A stretch of DNA of 44,161 nucleotides from Coprobacillus sp. CAG:605 (GTDB lineage Bacteria; Bacillota_I; Bacilli_A; RF39; UBA660), in the NCBI GenBank assembly GCA_000433255.1, contig HF998244.1, positions 1-44,161 on the forward strand. Reading direction: 5' to 3'. Positions 15,226 to 24,236 of this stretch are shown here, in pieces. Positions within the stretch are counted from its first letter, which is position 1. Each line of letters opens with the position of its first letter. Position numbers and translations under genes: made by a program. The notes beneath the pieces are model-generated. The model did not search any database. It worked only from the letters and a program-made list of their open reading frames with translations, and was not told the DNA's origin.

Positions 15226-16988
15226 AATCTAACCTCCTCACTATTTACTAAATAAGATTCATAATCAGTTATTCCATGCCCTACATTAGGATGCCTCCTA
15301 GAATATCCATTATCTATAATATAAAGACTAATTAAAACAACACAAATTATTACTAACACTTTAAAATCAATCTTTCTTATATAATTATCTAATATTGGTG
15401 CTAAAAAATATGTCATAGCAACCCCTCCTAATCCAAATACCAATAATCCCTCTGCACAAACACGACCATTTATATTTAAAAAATACCCAGTATAATCCCA
15501 CCACTTAGTCCCATTATGAGTAAATTCTAAATAAACACTAGTATAATATTCAACAATTCCACAAAGTACCATAGTTAAAAGAAATAATATCCAAGGATTT
15601 GTCCTAAAACGATATAACAAAGTAAGTATTAAAACACAACCAGCTCCATATATTGGCAGCCACGGCCCATGAAGTACTCCCCTATTAACAAAACTACCAT
15701 CCGAAATTATATGTAAAATAACTTCCCAAAGCCAACCACCAAACGATAAAATAAAGAACAATAACACTAATGATGGTATAGTATAATGTCTTAAATAATT
15801 CAAAGTTTCTAACCTATTCTTTTTCTTTTTACCCGCAATTGGATAAAGTGCCTCTGGATAACTCTTTCTTTCCATAATATCTAAATACGAATTAATTGAA
15901 GCTTGCCTAATTTGTTCTTTCTCTAACATTTCATTTTCTTTTTTACTATACATAGTAATCCCAAAATTATTATCTAAATAACCTTTAAAACCGGTTCTTT
16001 CTTCTAACTTAGGAGCTTGCTCCTTCATTTTATTAGTTATATCCAAATAAGTACTTTCTAATTCATTTTTTGAAGCTTTTTTATATAAATATGTGTCAAT
16101 AAAATATTCATAACCTTCCTTCTTAGAAACTACCCATTCTTCTCTTAATAAAGCAAAAAACTCAGTATCAGTTGCCAACTTAAAAGGGTTAGAAAAAAAT
16201 ATCTTACTTAAATTAAATGTTAAAATACCCACTACTTCCCAACCAATAAAACTCATATCTAATAAAAACTTCTTAAATTTATAACCGGACATCATATTTC
16301 TCGATAACTTTATCGCTTCACCACTTGGAATACTAGGATTTTCAGCCACAATAAAAGGCACTAATTGATAGGAATAATACTTAATAATACCACCTATTAT
16401 TGTTAGACCCCATAAAAATTGTTGAATAGAAGTTCTAAGTAGAGTAAATGCCGCCATAGTCCATTTCTTTACATAGTATAAAAATAAAAATCTTTCTACT
16501 TTAACTTTTTCATAAGTTCTTGCTTCTAAAAACAATCTTCTAATTATAGTACCAAAAACATTTACAATATAAAACCAAATCATACTATAAAAAGCATATA
16601 TTAAAATTGTTAAAATAATATTTGTAATACTATCTTGTTTAATAATAGAATTAATCAAAGAAAAAAAAGAAAAATATATTTTATTACTTCCTACTGAGTT
16701 TAATATCAATGAAAAAACTCCTCTTTGTTTTGTAAAAGCCCCACTTTCAGCAATTTTCTCTCCTGCACTAGCGGCAGTATTTTTGATATTTTCAACTTTA
16801 TCCTGTACTCCTGGCATTACATATTTAATTTGATTAAACATATCTGTAGTTTCATTTATTGATAAAGACCCTGAAAATTCACTTCCTGCTAAAGCCGCTA
16901 ATGCACACGCTAAAACCAAAATAACATAATGACTTTTAAATACTTTACGAGCTTTTTCTTTAATCTTTTTAAAGTTTAAGTCTATCAC
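15222..16988 (-). CDS. DUF975-like plus CmpB-type putative ABC-transporter permease fusion
   Basis: A 588-aa membrane protein with two parts. Residues 1-250 look like the DUF975 family (basic start LNFKKIKEKARKVFKSHY then a hydrophobic segment, later a membrane block at 120-220). Residues about 410-570 match the family annotated as putative ABC-transporter type IV (CmpB): FGGWLWEVILHI, NRGVLHGPWLPIYGAG, and GRVCAEGLLVFGLGG. Between them is a charged cytosolic linker. No ATPase is adjacent, so transporter activity is unproven. The start is GTG 16988 with a weak RBS; a TTGTGA/TAAAAT promoter lies just upstream. It is coupled by a four-base overlap to the phosphoesterase downstream. Confidence 0.8.
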   Translation of the reverse strand: MIDLNFKKIKEKARKVFKSHYVILVLACALAALAGSEFSGSLSINETTDMFNQIKYVMPGVQDKVENIKNTAASAGEKIAESGAFTKQRGVFSLILNSVGSNKIYFSFFSLINSIIKQDSITNIILTILIYAFYSMIWFYIVNVFGTIIRRLFLEARTYEKVKVERFLFLYYVKKWTMAAFTLLRTSIQQFLWGLTIIGGIIKYYSYQLVPFIVAENPSIPSGEAIKLSRNMMSGYKFKKFLLDMSFIGWEVVGILTFNLSKIFFSNPFKLATDTEFFALLREEWVVSKKEGYEYFIDTYLYKKASKNELESTYLDITNKMKEQAPKLEERTGFKGYLDNNFGITMYSKKENEMLEKEQIRQASINSYLDIMERKSYPEALYPIAGKKKKNRLETLNYLRHYTIPSLVLLFFILSFGGWLWEVILHIISDGSFVNRGVLHGPWLPIYGAGCVLILTLLYRFRTNPWILFLLTMVLCGIVEYYTSVYLEFTHNGTKWWDYTGYFLNINGRVCAEGLLVFGLGGVAMTYFLAPILDNYIRKIDFKVLVIICVVLISLYIIDNGYSRRHPNVGHGITDYESYLVNSEEVRL

Positions 16989-17010
16989 AACATCACTTAC
17001 TTTCGTTTTT

Positions 17011-17039
17011 ATTTTATCATTTATGTATATTTTTCACAA
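17011..17039 (-). promoter_or_regulatory. Promoter of the CmpB-phosphoesterase operon
   Basis: On the - strand TTGTGA (17034-17039), 17 bases, TAAAAT (17011-17016), about 22 bases before the GTG start. Confidence 0.7.
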
Positions 17040-17052
17040 CTAAATTTATACC

Positions 17053-17079
17053 AAAAAAAATCCAGGATACAATCCCGGA
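17053..17079 (-). terminator. Terminator of the yihY-end operon
   Basis: TCCGGGAT-TGT-ATCCTGGA on the - strand followed by eight T (17053-17060). About 100 bases of AT-rich DNA without other features separate it from the yihY stop. Confidence 0.85.
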
Positions 17080-17182
17080 CCTTTGCAATATCTTTTAATA
17101 CCACTATATTAATTTGATATCACGTGAATTAAAATACATCATTTAATTCTTTATTATTATATTTCTAAATTAATATTTTATA

Positions 17183-18046
17183 CTACTTTTTTAAATTATC
17201 TGTTTTAATAATCTTTATTCTCGTTGTATCCTGTAACTTACTAGCTTCTTCTCTATAATTTAATGCTATTCCTACCACAAAGATATATGCAAGTAAATAA
17301 AACCACAATAACAAAATAACTAAGTTAGCAAGACCTCCATATATCGTACTATAATGAGCATAATTATTTATATAATATGAATATATTGCTGTAACAACTA
17401 TCCACCCCACTGAAGTAAATAATGCCCCATAATTAACATCCTTACTAGGTACTTTTCTATCAGGTGCCATTGTATATAGTATCTTTATTAGCATAAATAT
17501 AACTAACCATGATATAGGACCTTGCAAGGTCTTAAAAATCATTTCTATCTTCATAGCTATATTACTATCCATATTTACCATTTTAATTAAACTAATTATT
17601 TTCGTACCAAATAATGGCACTACTAAGATAAACATAAATAGAATAACAATGAAGAAGGTCATAATTAAAGCCTTGATCTTCCTGTAAATATACCCTTTAT
17701 CTGGTACATTATATATTGTATTTGAAGTAATTATTATCGAACTAGCACCCTTAGATGCCGTATAATAACCAACTATCAAAGTTAGAAAAAAACTTAAAGA
17801 TATATGATCAATACTAACATTAGGTATTATTAAACTACTTATATCATTACCAAACGCACTTGTTAAAAATTCTGTAATAAAACTCATTGATAAATTAAGT
17901 GAGAATGCAGCATAACTTATTAATGTTAATATTGGTACTACGGAAAGAATAAAGAAAAAAGCAAGATTTCCTGGTAATATCAAAATCTCTGGTTTATTCA
18001 ATACTAACCAAAAATTTCTTAAGAACTTCTTAAACCTTTTATTCAT
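17183..18046 (-). CDS. YihY/BrkB family inner membrane protein
   Basis: A 287-aa polytopic membrane protein of the YihY family (formerly and misleadingly called ribonuclease BN). Visible family features are the N-terminal amphipathic start, LAFFFILSVVPILTL (about residues 28-42), GYYTASKGASSIIITSNTIY (about 112-131), and VNYGALFTSVGWIVVTAIYS, YINNYAHYSTIYGGLA near the C-terminus, with about six hydrophobic segments. Molecular function is not established. It has GGGAG six bases before ATG and starts only three bases after the GGDEF-like gene, so it is the last gene of the operon that begins after ligA, before the terminator at 17053. Confidence 0.93.
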   Translation of the reverse strand: MNKRFKKFLRNFWLVLNKPEILILPGNLAFFFILSVVPILTLISYAAFSLNLSMSFITEFLTSAFGNDISSLIIPNVSIDHISLSFFLTLIVGYYTASKGASSIIITSNTIYNVPDKGYIYRKIKALIMTFFIVILFMFILVVPLFGTKIISLIKMVNMDSNIAMKIEMIFKTLQGPISWLVIFMLIKILYTMAPDRKVPSKDVNYGALFTSVGWIVVTAIYSYYINNYAHYSTIYGGLANLVILLLWFYLLAYIFVVGIALNYREEASKLQDTTRIKIIKTDNLKK

Positions 18047-18049
18047 ATA

Positions 18050-20065
18050 TTACTCCCTATTTAAATCTTGCTTTTTTTGTTTCATATCTTCTACTGATTC
18101 ATTAATAGCGTCTTCAATAGACTTTAAATCATTAGTTATCATACTATGCCCTATTGTCGCCCCATACTCATAAGGTAAATTCTTAAATTCTTTATATAAT
18201 TTCTTAATATAACTAATTATTTGTCTTTCTTCATACCCTACTAAGTAAATTAAAAATTCATTACCATCAGTTCGCATAATATCACTATTATCTAACTGCG
18301 TTTTAATCAAGATATTAGCGGCCGCTTTAATTTGCCTATCGCCTTTTTCATATCCTAAAGTATCATTAATTTCTTGTAACCTATTTAAATCAAGTACAAT
18401 AGTAGCTTGCGGATAAATCGTATTTTTATTCCAAGCATTAATATTTTCATTTAAATAATTGCGATTTTTTAGCGATGTTAATTGATCTATATATCTAATC
18501 TTTTCTACCTTTTTAATTTTCTTTGATATCTTAACTCTCTTAGTTGATTTATACAAAAGATACATTATTACTACAAAACCAATAATTAAATACAATGAAT
18601 ACTTAGCAATAGTACAAAGTACAGTACCACTCTTTAATGTCTTAGTATAATTATATAATCCTTCATTTATCGTTAAATTAGGATCTTGCAATTTAATAAA
18701 GGCATTCAAAGTTTTATAGAACGGCCCATCTTCTCTAACTTTAAAGTTATATGTTCCATCCGTATTACTTGTATATCTAACTGTATATCCCGATAACTCC
18801 TTATTAGCATAAGTCTCATAAGTATTATGATCAATCATAATAATATTATCTTGTTTAGCAATCTTTTTCAACTCTTTAACATTACGATAAGTATTAATAG
18901 TTATATCATCAATTGTCGATAAATAATTATAAAGCATACTATCTTGTAAAACATAAACAGTCTTTCCTTTTAAAGAATCTAAAGAATTAACTACCATACT
19001 ATTACTTTCCTTAGCAATAATATTATATTCAATATTCATATGAGTATTAATTTCTTTATAATTATTTGTTAAAGTATAATAATTAAAATATAAATCTAAA
19101 GACCCATCATTTATAGCATTAGTTAACAACTTATAACTACGATACTTACTATATTTAAAATCAACTCCTGCTACTTTGCTAAATTTATTCAAATATACTG
19201 AGATAATTCCTCCGTAGTTACCACCCATAATAATCTCATAAGGACTATTATTTATAAAACCATAACTATATACCTTCGAATTTAACTGTTTAATATCACT
19301 ATCCGTTAATTTTAAATTTTCAATTAAAGCTTGTTTCATCGCCTTATTATAAGAACTATCAAAGTATTTACCATTCCACTTTGTAAAATACTTCTTTATA
19401 ATACTACTAAAATAATCACCTTGTAATTCATAAGTATAATATCTTTTAATATCATTAAAATGATAAGATATTTGATAATCATTAGCAACAATATAATCTA
19501 AATATTCATATTTAGGTACTAAAATATAATCTAAATCTTTACTAAAAGCCTCTTCTAAAGCTTTCTTATTTTCATACGCTGTAAGTTTTAAATTAAATGA
19601 TTTCAAATAAGAATTTAAGTAAGTTACATCACTACTAAGTACACCAATACTCTTACTACTAAGACTAGCAATATCCGTAATTACTTCATAATCTTTCTTT
19701 ATCAAAACATAATTATCTTCATAAATAACTAACGAATTATCATCTAAACTATTAGTGGCCATAAAACCATGACTTACACTAGACTCTCCATTATTATAAG
19801 TTACTGGATTTATCTTCAACCCATATTCTTTACTCATATCATTTATAAAATCATAAAATATTCCGCTACCATTAGCCCCAAATACACTTAAATTATTAAT
19901 AATATTAACATTTTGAACTGTGGACAAGTTATTATTTATCCACTCTTTTTCTTTAACAGTCAACTTATTTTCATCTTTCAAAACATTCATTATTATTAAA
20001 GTAGCTATTACAATAAATACAATTACCGGAATTACTAATAAAATTCGTTTAACACTTTTTTTCAT
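18050..20065 (-). CDS. Sensor protein: tandem substrate-binding-like domains plus degenerate GGDEF domain
   Basis: A 671-aa membrane protein. After one N-terminal membrane segment (about 7-27) come two outward-facing domains resembling family-3 solute-binding proteins (about 35-230 and 265-470), the first beginning LTVKEKEWINNN as in BvgS-type sensors. A second membrane segment lies at about 483-505, followed by a cytosolic GGDEF-like domain: DQLTSLKNRNYLNENI, VLDLNRLQEINDTLGYEKGD, then RTDGNEFLIYL where GGDEF would be. The metal Asp of the DLN motif is kept, but the signature reads DGNEF, so diguanylate cyclase activity is doubtful; it may bind GTP or signal otherwise. It lies six bases after the small membrane protein gene and three before yihY. 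Ligand unknown. Confidence 0.82.
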   Translation of the reverse strand: MKKSVKRILLVIPVIVFIVIATLIIMNVLKDENKLTVKEKEWINNNLSTVQNVNIINNLSVFGANGSGIFYDFINDMSKEYGLKINPVTYNNGESSVSHGFMATNSLDDNSLVIYEDNYVLIKKDYEVITDIASLSSKSIGVLSSDVTYLNSYLKSFNLKLTAYENKKALEEAFSKDLDYILVPKYEYLDYIVANDYQISYHFNDIKRYYTYELQGDYFSSIIKKYFTKWNGKYFDSSYNKAMKQALIENLKLTDSDIKQLNSKVYSYGFINNSPYEIIMGGNYGGIISVYLNKFSKVAGVDFKYSKYRSYKLLTNAINDGSLDLYFNYYTLTNNYKEINTHMNIEYNIIAKESNSMVVNSLDSLKGKTVYVLQDSMLYNYLSTIDDITINTYRNVKELKKIAKQDNIIMIDHNTYETYANKELSGYTVRYTSNTDGTYNFKVREDGPFYKTLNAFIKLQDPNLTINEGLYNYTKTLKSGTVLCTIAKYSLYLIIGFVVIMYLLYKSTKRVKISKKIKKVEKIRYIDQLTSLKNRNYLNENINAWNKNTIYPQATIVLDLNRLQEINDTLGYEKGDRQIKAAANILIKTQLDNSDIMRTDGNEFLIYLVGYEERQIISYIKKLYKEFKNLPYEYGATIGHSMITNDLKSIEDAINESVEDMKQKKQDLNRE

Positions 20066-20071
20066 AACAAC

Positions 20072-20551
20072 TTATTCTTTCTCGCTAATATTATTATTGT
20101 TCCAAACTAAATTTGAACCATTAACATTCTTAGCACCCATTATCTTAAATCCTGCTGAATTATCAGTCGCATCTTGCACTAAAGTAAATTGAATATCATA
20201 GAAATTCTTCTCTTCGTCACTAAATTCTTCTAATAATTTAACAGCCGTACTCTGGGCATCTACTAAACTAACTGTTGTATCAAAAGAGATACGTATATAT
20301 ATAATTTTTCCTGTTACCAAAACTTCTGCATTACTAACACCCTTAGACTCTTTAGCCTTAGCTTCTACATCTAACCTTTTACTATCAGTTATAGCAACCT
20401 TATCTATTCCGTCCAAGCGATCCCCATATTTTGTCCCACCATTACCAAAATAAAAATACTTAAATAACAATGCCACACTTATAATTGCACATACAATTAC
20501 AATCACTATCATAAAGAAAATCGGTTTATTTTCCTTCATTAATTTTTTCAT
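20072..20551 (-). CDS. Hypothetical single-pass membrane protein
   Basis: A 159-aa protein I cannot assign to a named family. It has one N-terminal membrane segment (about residues 10-32, IFFMIVIVIVCAIISVALLF) and an outward-facing domain starting YGDRLDGIDKVAIT, with mixed helix and strand and a run YIRISFDTT. There are no Cys or lipobox. GGAGG lies five bases before ATG. It is the first gene behind an internal promoter (20576-20604) after ligA and is followed six bases later by the sensor protein with solute-binding-like domains, so a role in envelope sensing or folding with that protein is possible but only inferred from position. Confidence 0.75.
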   Translation of the reverse strand: MKKLMKENKPIFFMIVIVIVCAIISVALLFKYFYFGNGGTKYGDRLDGIDKVAITDSKRLDVEAKAKESKGVSNAEVLVTGKIIYIRISFDTTVSLVDAQSTAVKLLEEFSDEEKNFYDIQFTLVQDATDNSAGFKIMGAKNVNGSNLVWNNNNISEKE

Positions 20552-20575
20552 TCTTACCTCCGTTTTGTAGTTTTA

Positions 20576-20604
20576 ATTATACTACACTATATTCTTTTTC
20601 GCAA
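20576..20604 (-). promoter_or_regulatory. Internal promoter after ligA
   Basis: On the - strand TTGCGA (20599-20604), 17 bases, TATAAT (20576-20581). It would let the three envelope genes be expressed apart from ligA. Confidence 0.6.
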
Positions 20605-20605
20605 A

Positions 20606-22588
20606 TTACTCCCCTAAATAGTTTCTAAGCGATACCTCATCCCAAATTGGAATATTTAAAGATTTCGCCTTATCATACTTTGAACCAGGATTCTCTCCTG
20701 CAATTACAACATCAGTCTTTTTACTTACCGAGCCACTTACTTCTCCTCCACGATCTTCAATAATCTTCTTTAATTCATCTCTACTTAAAAAACTAATCGT
20801 TCCCGTCAAAACAAACTTTTTATTTGTAAATGCTTCATCTTGAATAATTTTCTCACCCTTATACTCCATATTTATTCCAATATCTTTTAGTTCATGAATT
20901 AATATTCTATTCTTTGGATTATCAAAATAATTACTTATATTTTTAGAAAGTGTACTTCCTATATCCTTAATTTGCTCTAACTCTTCACTACTAGCATTCA
21001 TTAAATTATCCATAGTTTCATACCTTTTAGCTAGTATCTTTGCAGTCTTAGCGCCAATTCCATTTATACCTAAGCCATTAAGTAAATTTTCTAACGAATT
21101 ATTTTTAGAATTTTCAATTGAAATCAAAAGATTAGATACTGACTTAGAACCAAAGCCCTCTAACTCAATTAATTCTTCTTTTTTATCCTTTAACTTATAA
21201 ATATCAGTTACATCTTTAATAATACCCATATTATAAAAATCTTCTACAATAGACTCACCTAAACCATCAATATTCATACAACCTCTAGATATAAAGTGAA
21301 TTAAACTATTAACTTTACGCGCTGGACAGTGTTCATTAGGACAATATAAGTCTATTTTACTAGTGCTTTCCTCTAACTTAGTGCCACATATTGGACATTT
21401 ATCTATCATTACATAAGGTTCAAGTTCATTTACACGACGTTCTCTTACCGGACCAACAACCTCGGGAATTACATCGCCTGCTTTATGTAAATAAACATAA
21501 TCACCTATTCTTAAATCTTTATCACTAATATATTGATAATTATGTAATGTTGCTCTTCTTATTGTCGAACCCGCCACTTTAATTGGCTCTAAAACTGCAT
21601 TCGGAGTAATTTGACCCGTTCTTCCTACCGTACAAACTATATCATCAAGTCTCGTTATAACAGTCTCTGCTGGAAACTTATACGCAACAGCCCACTTAGG
21701 ATATTTAACCGTATAGCCAAGTGTTTTCTGCATTGCCAAATCATTAACTTTAATTACAATACCATCGATTTCATAAGGTAATTCGGGTCTATGTTTCGTC
21801 CAATAATGAATATAGTCCATTATTTCATCAATATTTTTACATATCTTATTATTAGGGTTAGTTGGAAGTCCACATTCTTTTAATAACTCTATCGTCTCAC
21901 TATGTTTTTTCAAAGTCGTATTAGGTAAATGATACAATACAATGTCCAACTGTCTTTCCTTAGTAATACTACTATCTAACTGTCTAATTGAGCCCGCTGC
22001 TGCATTCCTTGGATTTTGAAATAAGTTCAAATTCTCTTGCTTTCTTTTTTCATTTAATTCATTAAATACTTTTTTGTTCATGTATATTTCACCACGAACT
22101 TCTAAGTCCACTTTTTTATGCAACGTTAAAGGTAATTTCTTTATCGTTCTAACATTATGGGTTATATCTTCTCCTATAACTCCATTACCTCTAGTTGCCG
22201 CCGAAACAAATTTTCCATCCTTATATATTAAAGAAACAGCTAAACCGTCCATTTTAAGTTCACAAACATACTCGGGATTACTTACCTCTTTACGTACTTT
22301 AGCATCAAAATCTCTTACTTCGTCTTCATTAAAAACATCAGCTAAACTAAACATTGGTGTAGGATGTGTTACTTTATTAAATGCCGCAATTACTTCATTT
22401 CCAACCTTAGTAGTTGGTGAATTACTTTGTTTTAACTGTGGATACTTTTCTTCTAACTTAATTAACTCATCCATTAATGAATCATATTCATTATCACTTA
22501 AAGTTGGATTATCATTAACATAATACTCTACATTAGCCTTATTTAATACATCAATTAGGTAAGCCATTCTACTTTCAACTTGTTCCAT
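20606..22588 (-). CDS. ligA: NAD-dependent DNA ligase
   Basis: Seals nicks in replication and repair, using NAD+ as adenylate donor. All domains are present in 660 aa: the Ia domain with NPTLSDNEYDSL, the adenylation motif CELKMDG with active Lys112, GRTGQITPNA in the OB region, a Cys4 zinc finger (CPICG and CPNEHC, about 400-425), helix-hairpin-helix repeats with LNGLGINGIGAKTAKIL, and a C-terminal BRCT domain with FVLTGTISFLSRDELK and GGEVSGSVSKKTDVVI. The start ATG has AGG six bases upstream. An extended -10 lies at 22613-22618. In many Firmicutes ligA follows pcrA; here the two are on the same strand but separated by a convergent pair. Confidence 0.97.
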   Translation of the reverse strand: MEQVESRMAYLIDVLNKANVEYYVNDNPTLSDNEYDSLMDELIKLEEKYPQLKQSNSPTTKVGNEVIAAFNKVTHPTPMFSLADVFNEDEVRDFDAKVRKEVSNPEYVCELKMDGLAVSLIYKDGKFVSAATRGNGVIGEDITHNVRTIKKLPLTLHKKVDLEVRGEIYMNKKVFNELNEKRKQENLNLFQNPRNAAAGSIRQLDSSITKERQLDIVLYHLPNTTLKKHSETIELLKECGLPTNPNNKICKNIDEIMDYIHYWTKHRPELPYEIDGIVIKVNDLAMQKTLGYTVKYPKWAVAYKFPAETVITRLDDIVCTVGRTGQITPNAVLEPIKVAGSTIRRATLHNYQYISDKDLRIGDYVYLHKAGDVIPEVVGPVRERRVNELEPYVMIDKCPICGTKLEESTSKIDLYCPNEHCPARKVNSLIHFISRGCMNIDGLGESIVEDFYNMGIIKDVTDIYKLKDKKEELIELEGFGSKSVSNLLISIENSKNNSLENLLNGLGINGIGAKTAKILAKRYETMDNLMNASSEELEQIKDIGSTLSKNISNYFDNPKNRILIHELKDIGINMEYKGEKIIQDEAFTNKKFVLTGTISFLSRDELKKIIEDRGGEVSGSVSKKTDVVIAGENPGSKYDKAKSLNIPIWDEVSLRNYLGE

Positions 22589-22612
22589 ATATACCTACTT
22601 TCTCTCATACAC

Positions 22613-22618
22613 ATTATA
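22613..22618 (-). promoter_or_regulatory. Extended -10 promoter of ligA
   Basis: TATAAT preceded by TGA on the - strand, 24 bases before the start codon. Confidence 0.6.
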
Positions 22619-22648
22619 TCAAAATGTCCTTTTAATTTCTATACTTAG

Positions 22649-22657
22649 TGTTATAAT
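22649..22657 (+). promoter_or_regulatory. Extended -10 promoter of the hemolysin III-like gene
   Basis: TGT followed by TATAAT on the + strand, divergent from the ligA promoter and about 18 bases before the TTG start. Confidence 0.6.
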
Positions 22658-22674
22658 AATCTCTGGTGATTTAA

Positions 22675-23331
22675 TTGAAAAAGAAAAAGATTATTAAAGA
22701 CACAACCCCTCATTATACCTTAGCCGAAGAACTAATTAACAGCATCTCTCATGGTATTGGTGCGGGTCTAGCCATAGCTGCTCTTGTTCTTATGATTGTA
22801 AAATCAAGTACCGTAGCGGAAGTTCTATGTTCCGTAACCTTTGGCATTACCATGATATTTTTATACACTATTAGTTGTATCTATCATGCTCTATCTAGTA
22901 AATTAAAAGGTAAAAGAGTACTTCGTGTTATCGACCATTGTAACGTTTTTCTTCTAGTTTGGGGCACCTATGTACCCGTAGCTATCTTGGGTGTTAAAGG
23001 GCTTTGGGGTTATGCCCTTTTAGCTTTTGTTACGACGATAACCATTATTGGTATCATTCTTTCATGTATTAACTTAGATAAGCATCAAGTTAGTGAAGTA
23101 GTCTGCCACTTACTTAATGGTTGGTCCATAACCATAGCGTTTAAAATTCTTTTAACTAATATTGGTCGTATGGGTGTAGCATTCCTTCTTGCTGGTGGCA
23201 TACTATACAGCGTTGGTGCCTTACTATATGGTATTGGAGCGAAGAAAAAATACATGCATTGTGTATTTCACTTCTTCTGCCTTGCCGCATCCATTTGCCA
23301 CTTTCTATGCGTCTATTTATATATTCTTTAA
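22675..23331 (+). CDS. Hemolysin III family / PAQR-like membrane protein
   Basis: A 218-aa seven-segment membrane protein of the YqfA/hemolysin III group within the PAQR superfamily. Typical features are the N-terminal EELINSISHGIGAGLAI with the conserved SHG His, SCIYHALSS in segment 2-3, RVIDHCNVFLLVWGTYVP, and near the C-terminus HCVFHFFCLAASICHFLC with two His that in PAQR proteins bind zinc with the earlier His. These suggest a hydrolase-like membrane site; hemolytic activity is only a family name. The start is TTG with GGTGAT a few bases upstream, so translation may be weak. It is a single gene between a divergent ligA and a strong terminator. Confidence 0.92.
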   Translation: MKKKKIIKDTTPHYTLAEELINSISHGIGAGLAIAALVLMIVKSSTVAEVLCSVTFGITMIFLYTISCIYHALSSKLKGKRVLRVIDHCNVFLLVWGTYVPVAILGVKGLWGYALLAFVTTITIIGIILSCINLDKHQVSEVVCHLLNGWSITIAFKILLTNIGRMGVAFLLAGGILYSVGALLYGIGAKKKYMHCVFHFFCLAASICHFLCVYLYIL

Positions 23332-23349
23332 GCCTTCAAGGCTTTTTTT
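23330..23349 (+). terminator. Terminator of the hemolysin III-like gene
   Basis: AAGCC-TTCAA-GGCTT followed by a run of seven T on the + strand, starting at the stop codon. Confidence 0.85.
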
Positions 23350-23350
23350 C

Positions 23351-24235
23351 TTACCAAAGCTTTTCTGGATATACACCAGTATCAACTAATTCCTTTATTT
23401 TTTGACAAACATTATCTTTATCTTCTTTATAAGTTACCCCATACCACTTACCATCAGTATCAAGCACCTTAACTTTAACATTATTTTTCTTAATATTATT
23501 AAAAACTACATCCGGTATCAAAAATTCTTTTTTATCTAAATCAGTTTTATCGGCAAAAAACTCTTTAATATCTTTATCTAATATTTCAAATATATAAGGT
23601 GTAAACAAGAACATATTCATTGACACCAAAGTATCTTTAGATACTGTAAAGGCTGGACTGCCGTCCAATGGGCTTGCCTCAATAACTCCATTATTCATTA
23701 GAACATTAGATTCAATTAACGATGTCAAATAGCCATCCTTTTCTTGACATATTCCTCGTTTTACCGCTCCATTTTCTGTCAAGGTATTCATAACTTTATA
23801 CCCAATCATACCGAAAGTCTTAAAATCTTTATTATTTCTTAAAAACGTACTTGCCTTATAATAAGCATCCGCTCCATAAAAATCATCCGCATTAATAATC
23901 GCAAAATTATTCTTAACTACATCCTTACAGCAATAAATAGCATGTGCAGTCCCCCAAGGCTTTTCTCTTGTAAAATCTATATTTTTTGGAATTTTATTAG
24001 CCTCTTGAAAAACATAGGCAACTTCAATTTTACCTTCAACCCGTTTGCCAATCGTCCTTTTAAATATTTCAAAATTCTCTCTCTTTATTATAAATACCAC
24101 TCTATCAAAACCATACTTAATTGCATCATAAATAGAATAATCAATTAAAAACTCTCCATTAGGACCAATAGCCTCAATTTGTTTTAACCCCCCAAACCTT
24201 GAACCCATACCAGCAGCCATTATTACTAAATCCAT
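23351..24235 (-). CDS. Sugar-phosphate nucleotidyltransferase-like protein
   Basis: A 294-aa GT-A fold nucleotidyltransferase, related to glucose-1-phosphate uridylyl/thymidylyl transferases, that would activate a sugar phosphate for polysaccharide or wall synthesis. The nucleotide-binding start is LVIMAAGMGSRFGGLKQ; GPNGEFLIDYSIYDA, KPWGTAHAIYCC and INADDFYG (the metal Asp pair) follow in the usual order. The C-terminal third, with SMNMFLFTPYIFEIL and VTYKEDKDNV, fits the same family. The exact sugar cannot be told. A TTG three codons upstream is in frame, but AAAGG is nine bases from ATG 24235, which I chose. Its start is one base after the pcrA stop, so they form an operon. Confidence 0.85.
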   Translation of the reverse strand: MDLVIMAAGMGSRFGGLKQIEAIGPNGEFLIDYSIYDAIKYGFDRVVFIIKRENFEIFKRTIGKRVEGKIEVAYVFQEANKIPKNIDFTREKPWGTAHAIYCCKDVVKNNFAIINADDFYGADAYYKASTFLRNNKDFKTFGMIGYKVMNTLTENGAVKRGICQEKDGYLTSLIESNVLMNNGVIEASPLDGSPAFTVSKDTLVSMNMFLFTPYIFEILDKDIKEFFADKTDLDKKEFLIPDVVFNNIKKNNVKVKVLDTDGKWYGVTYKEDKDNVCQKIKELVDTGVYPEKLW

Positions 24236-24236
24236 A

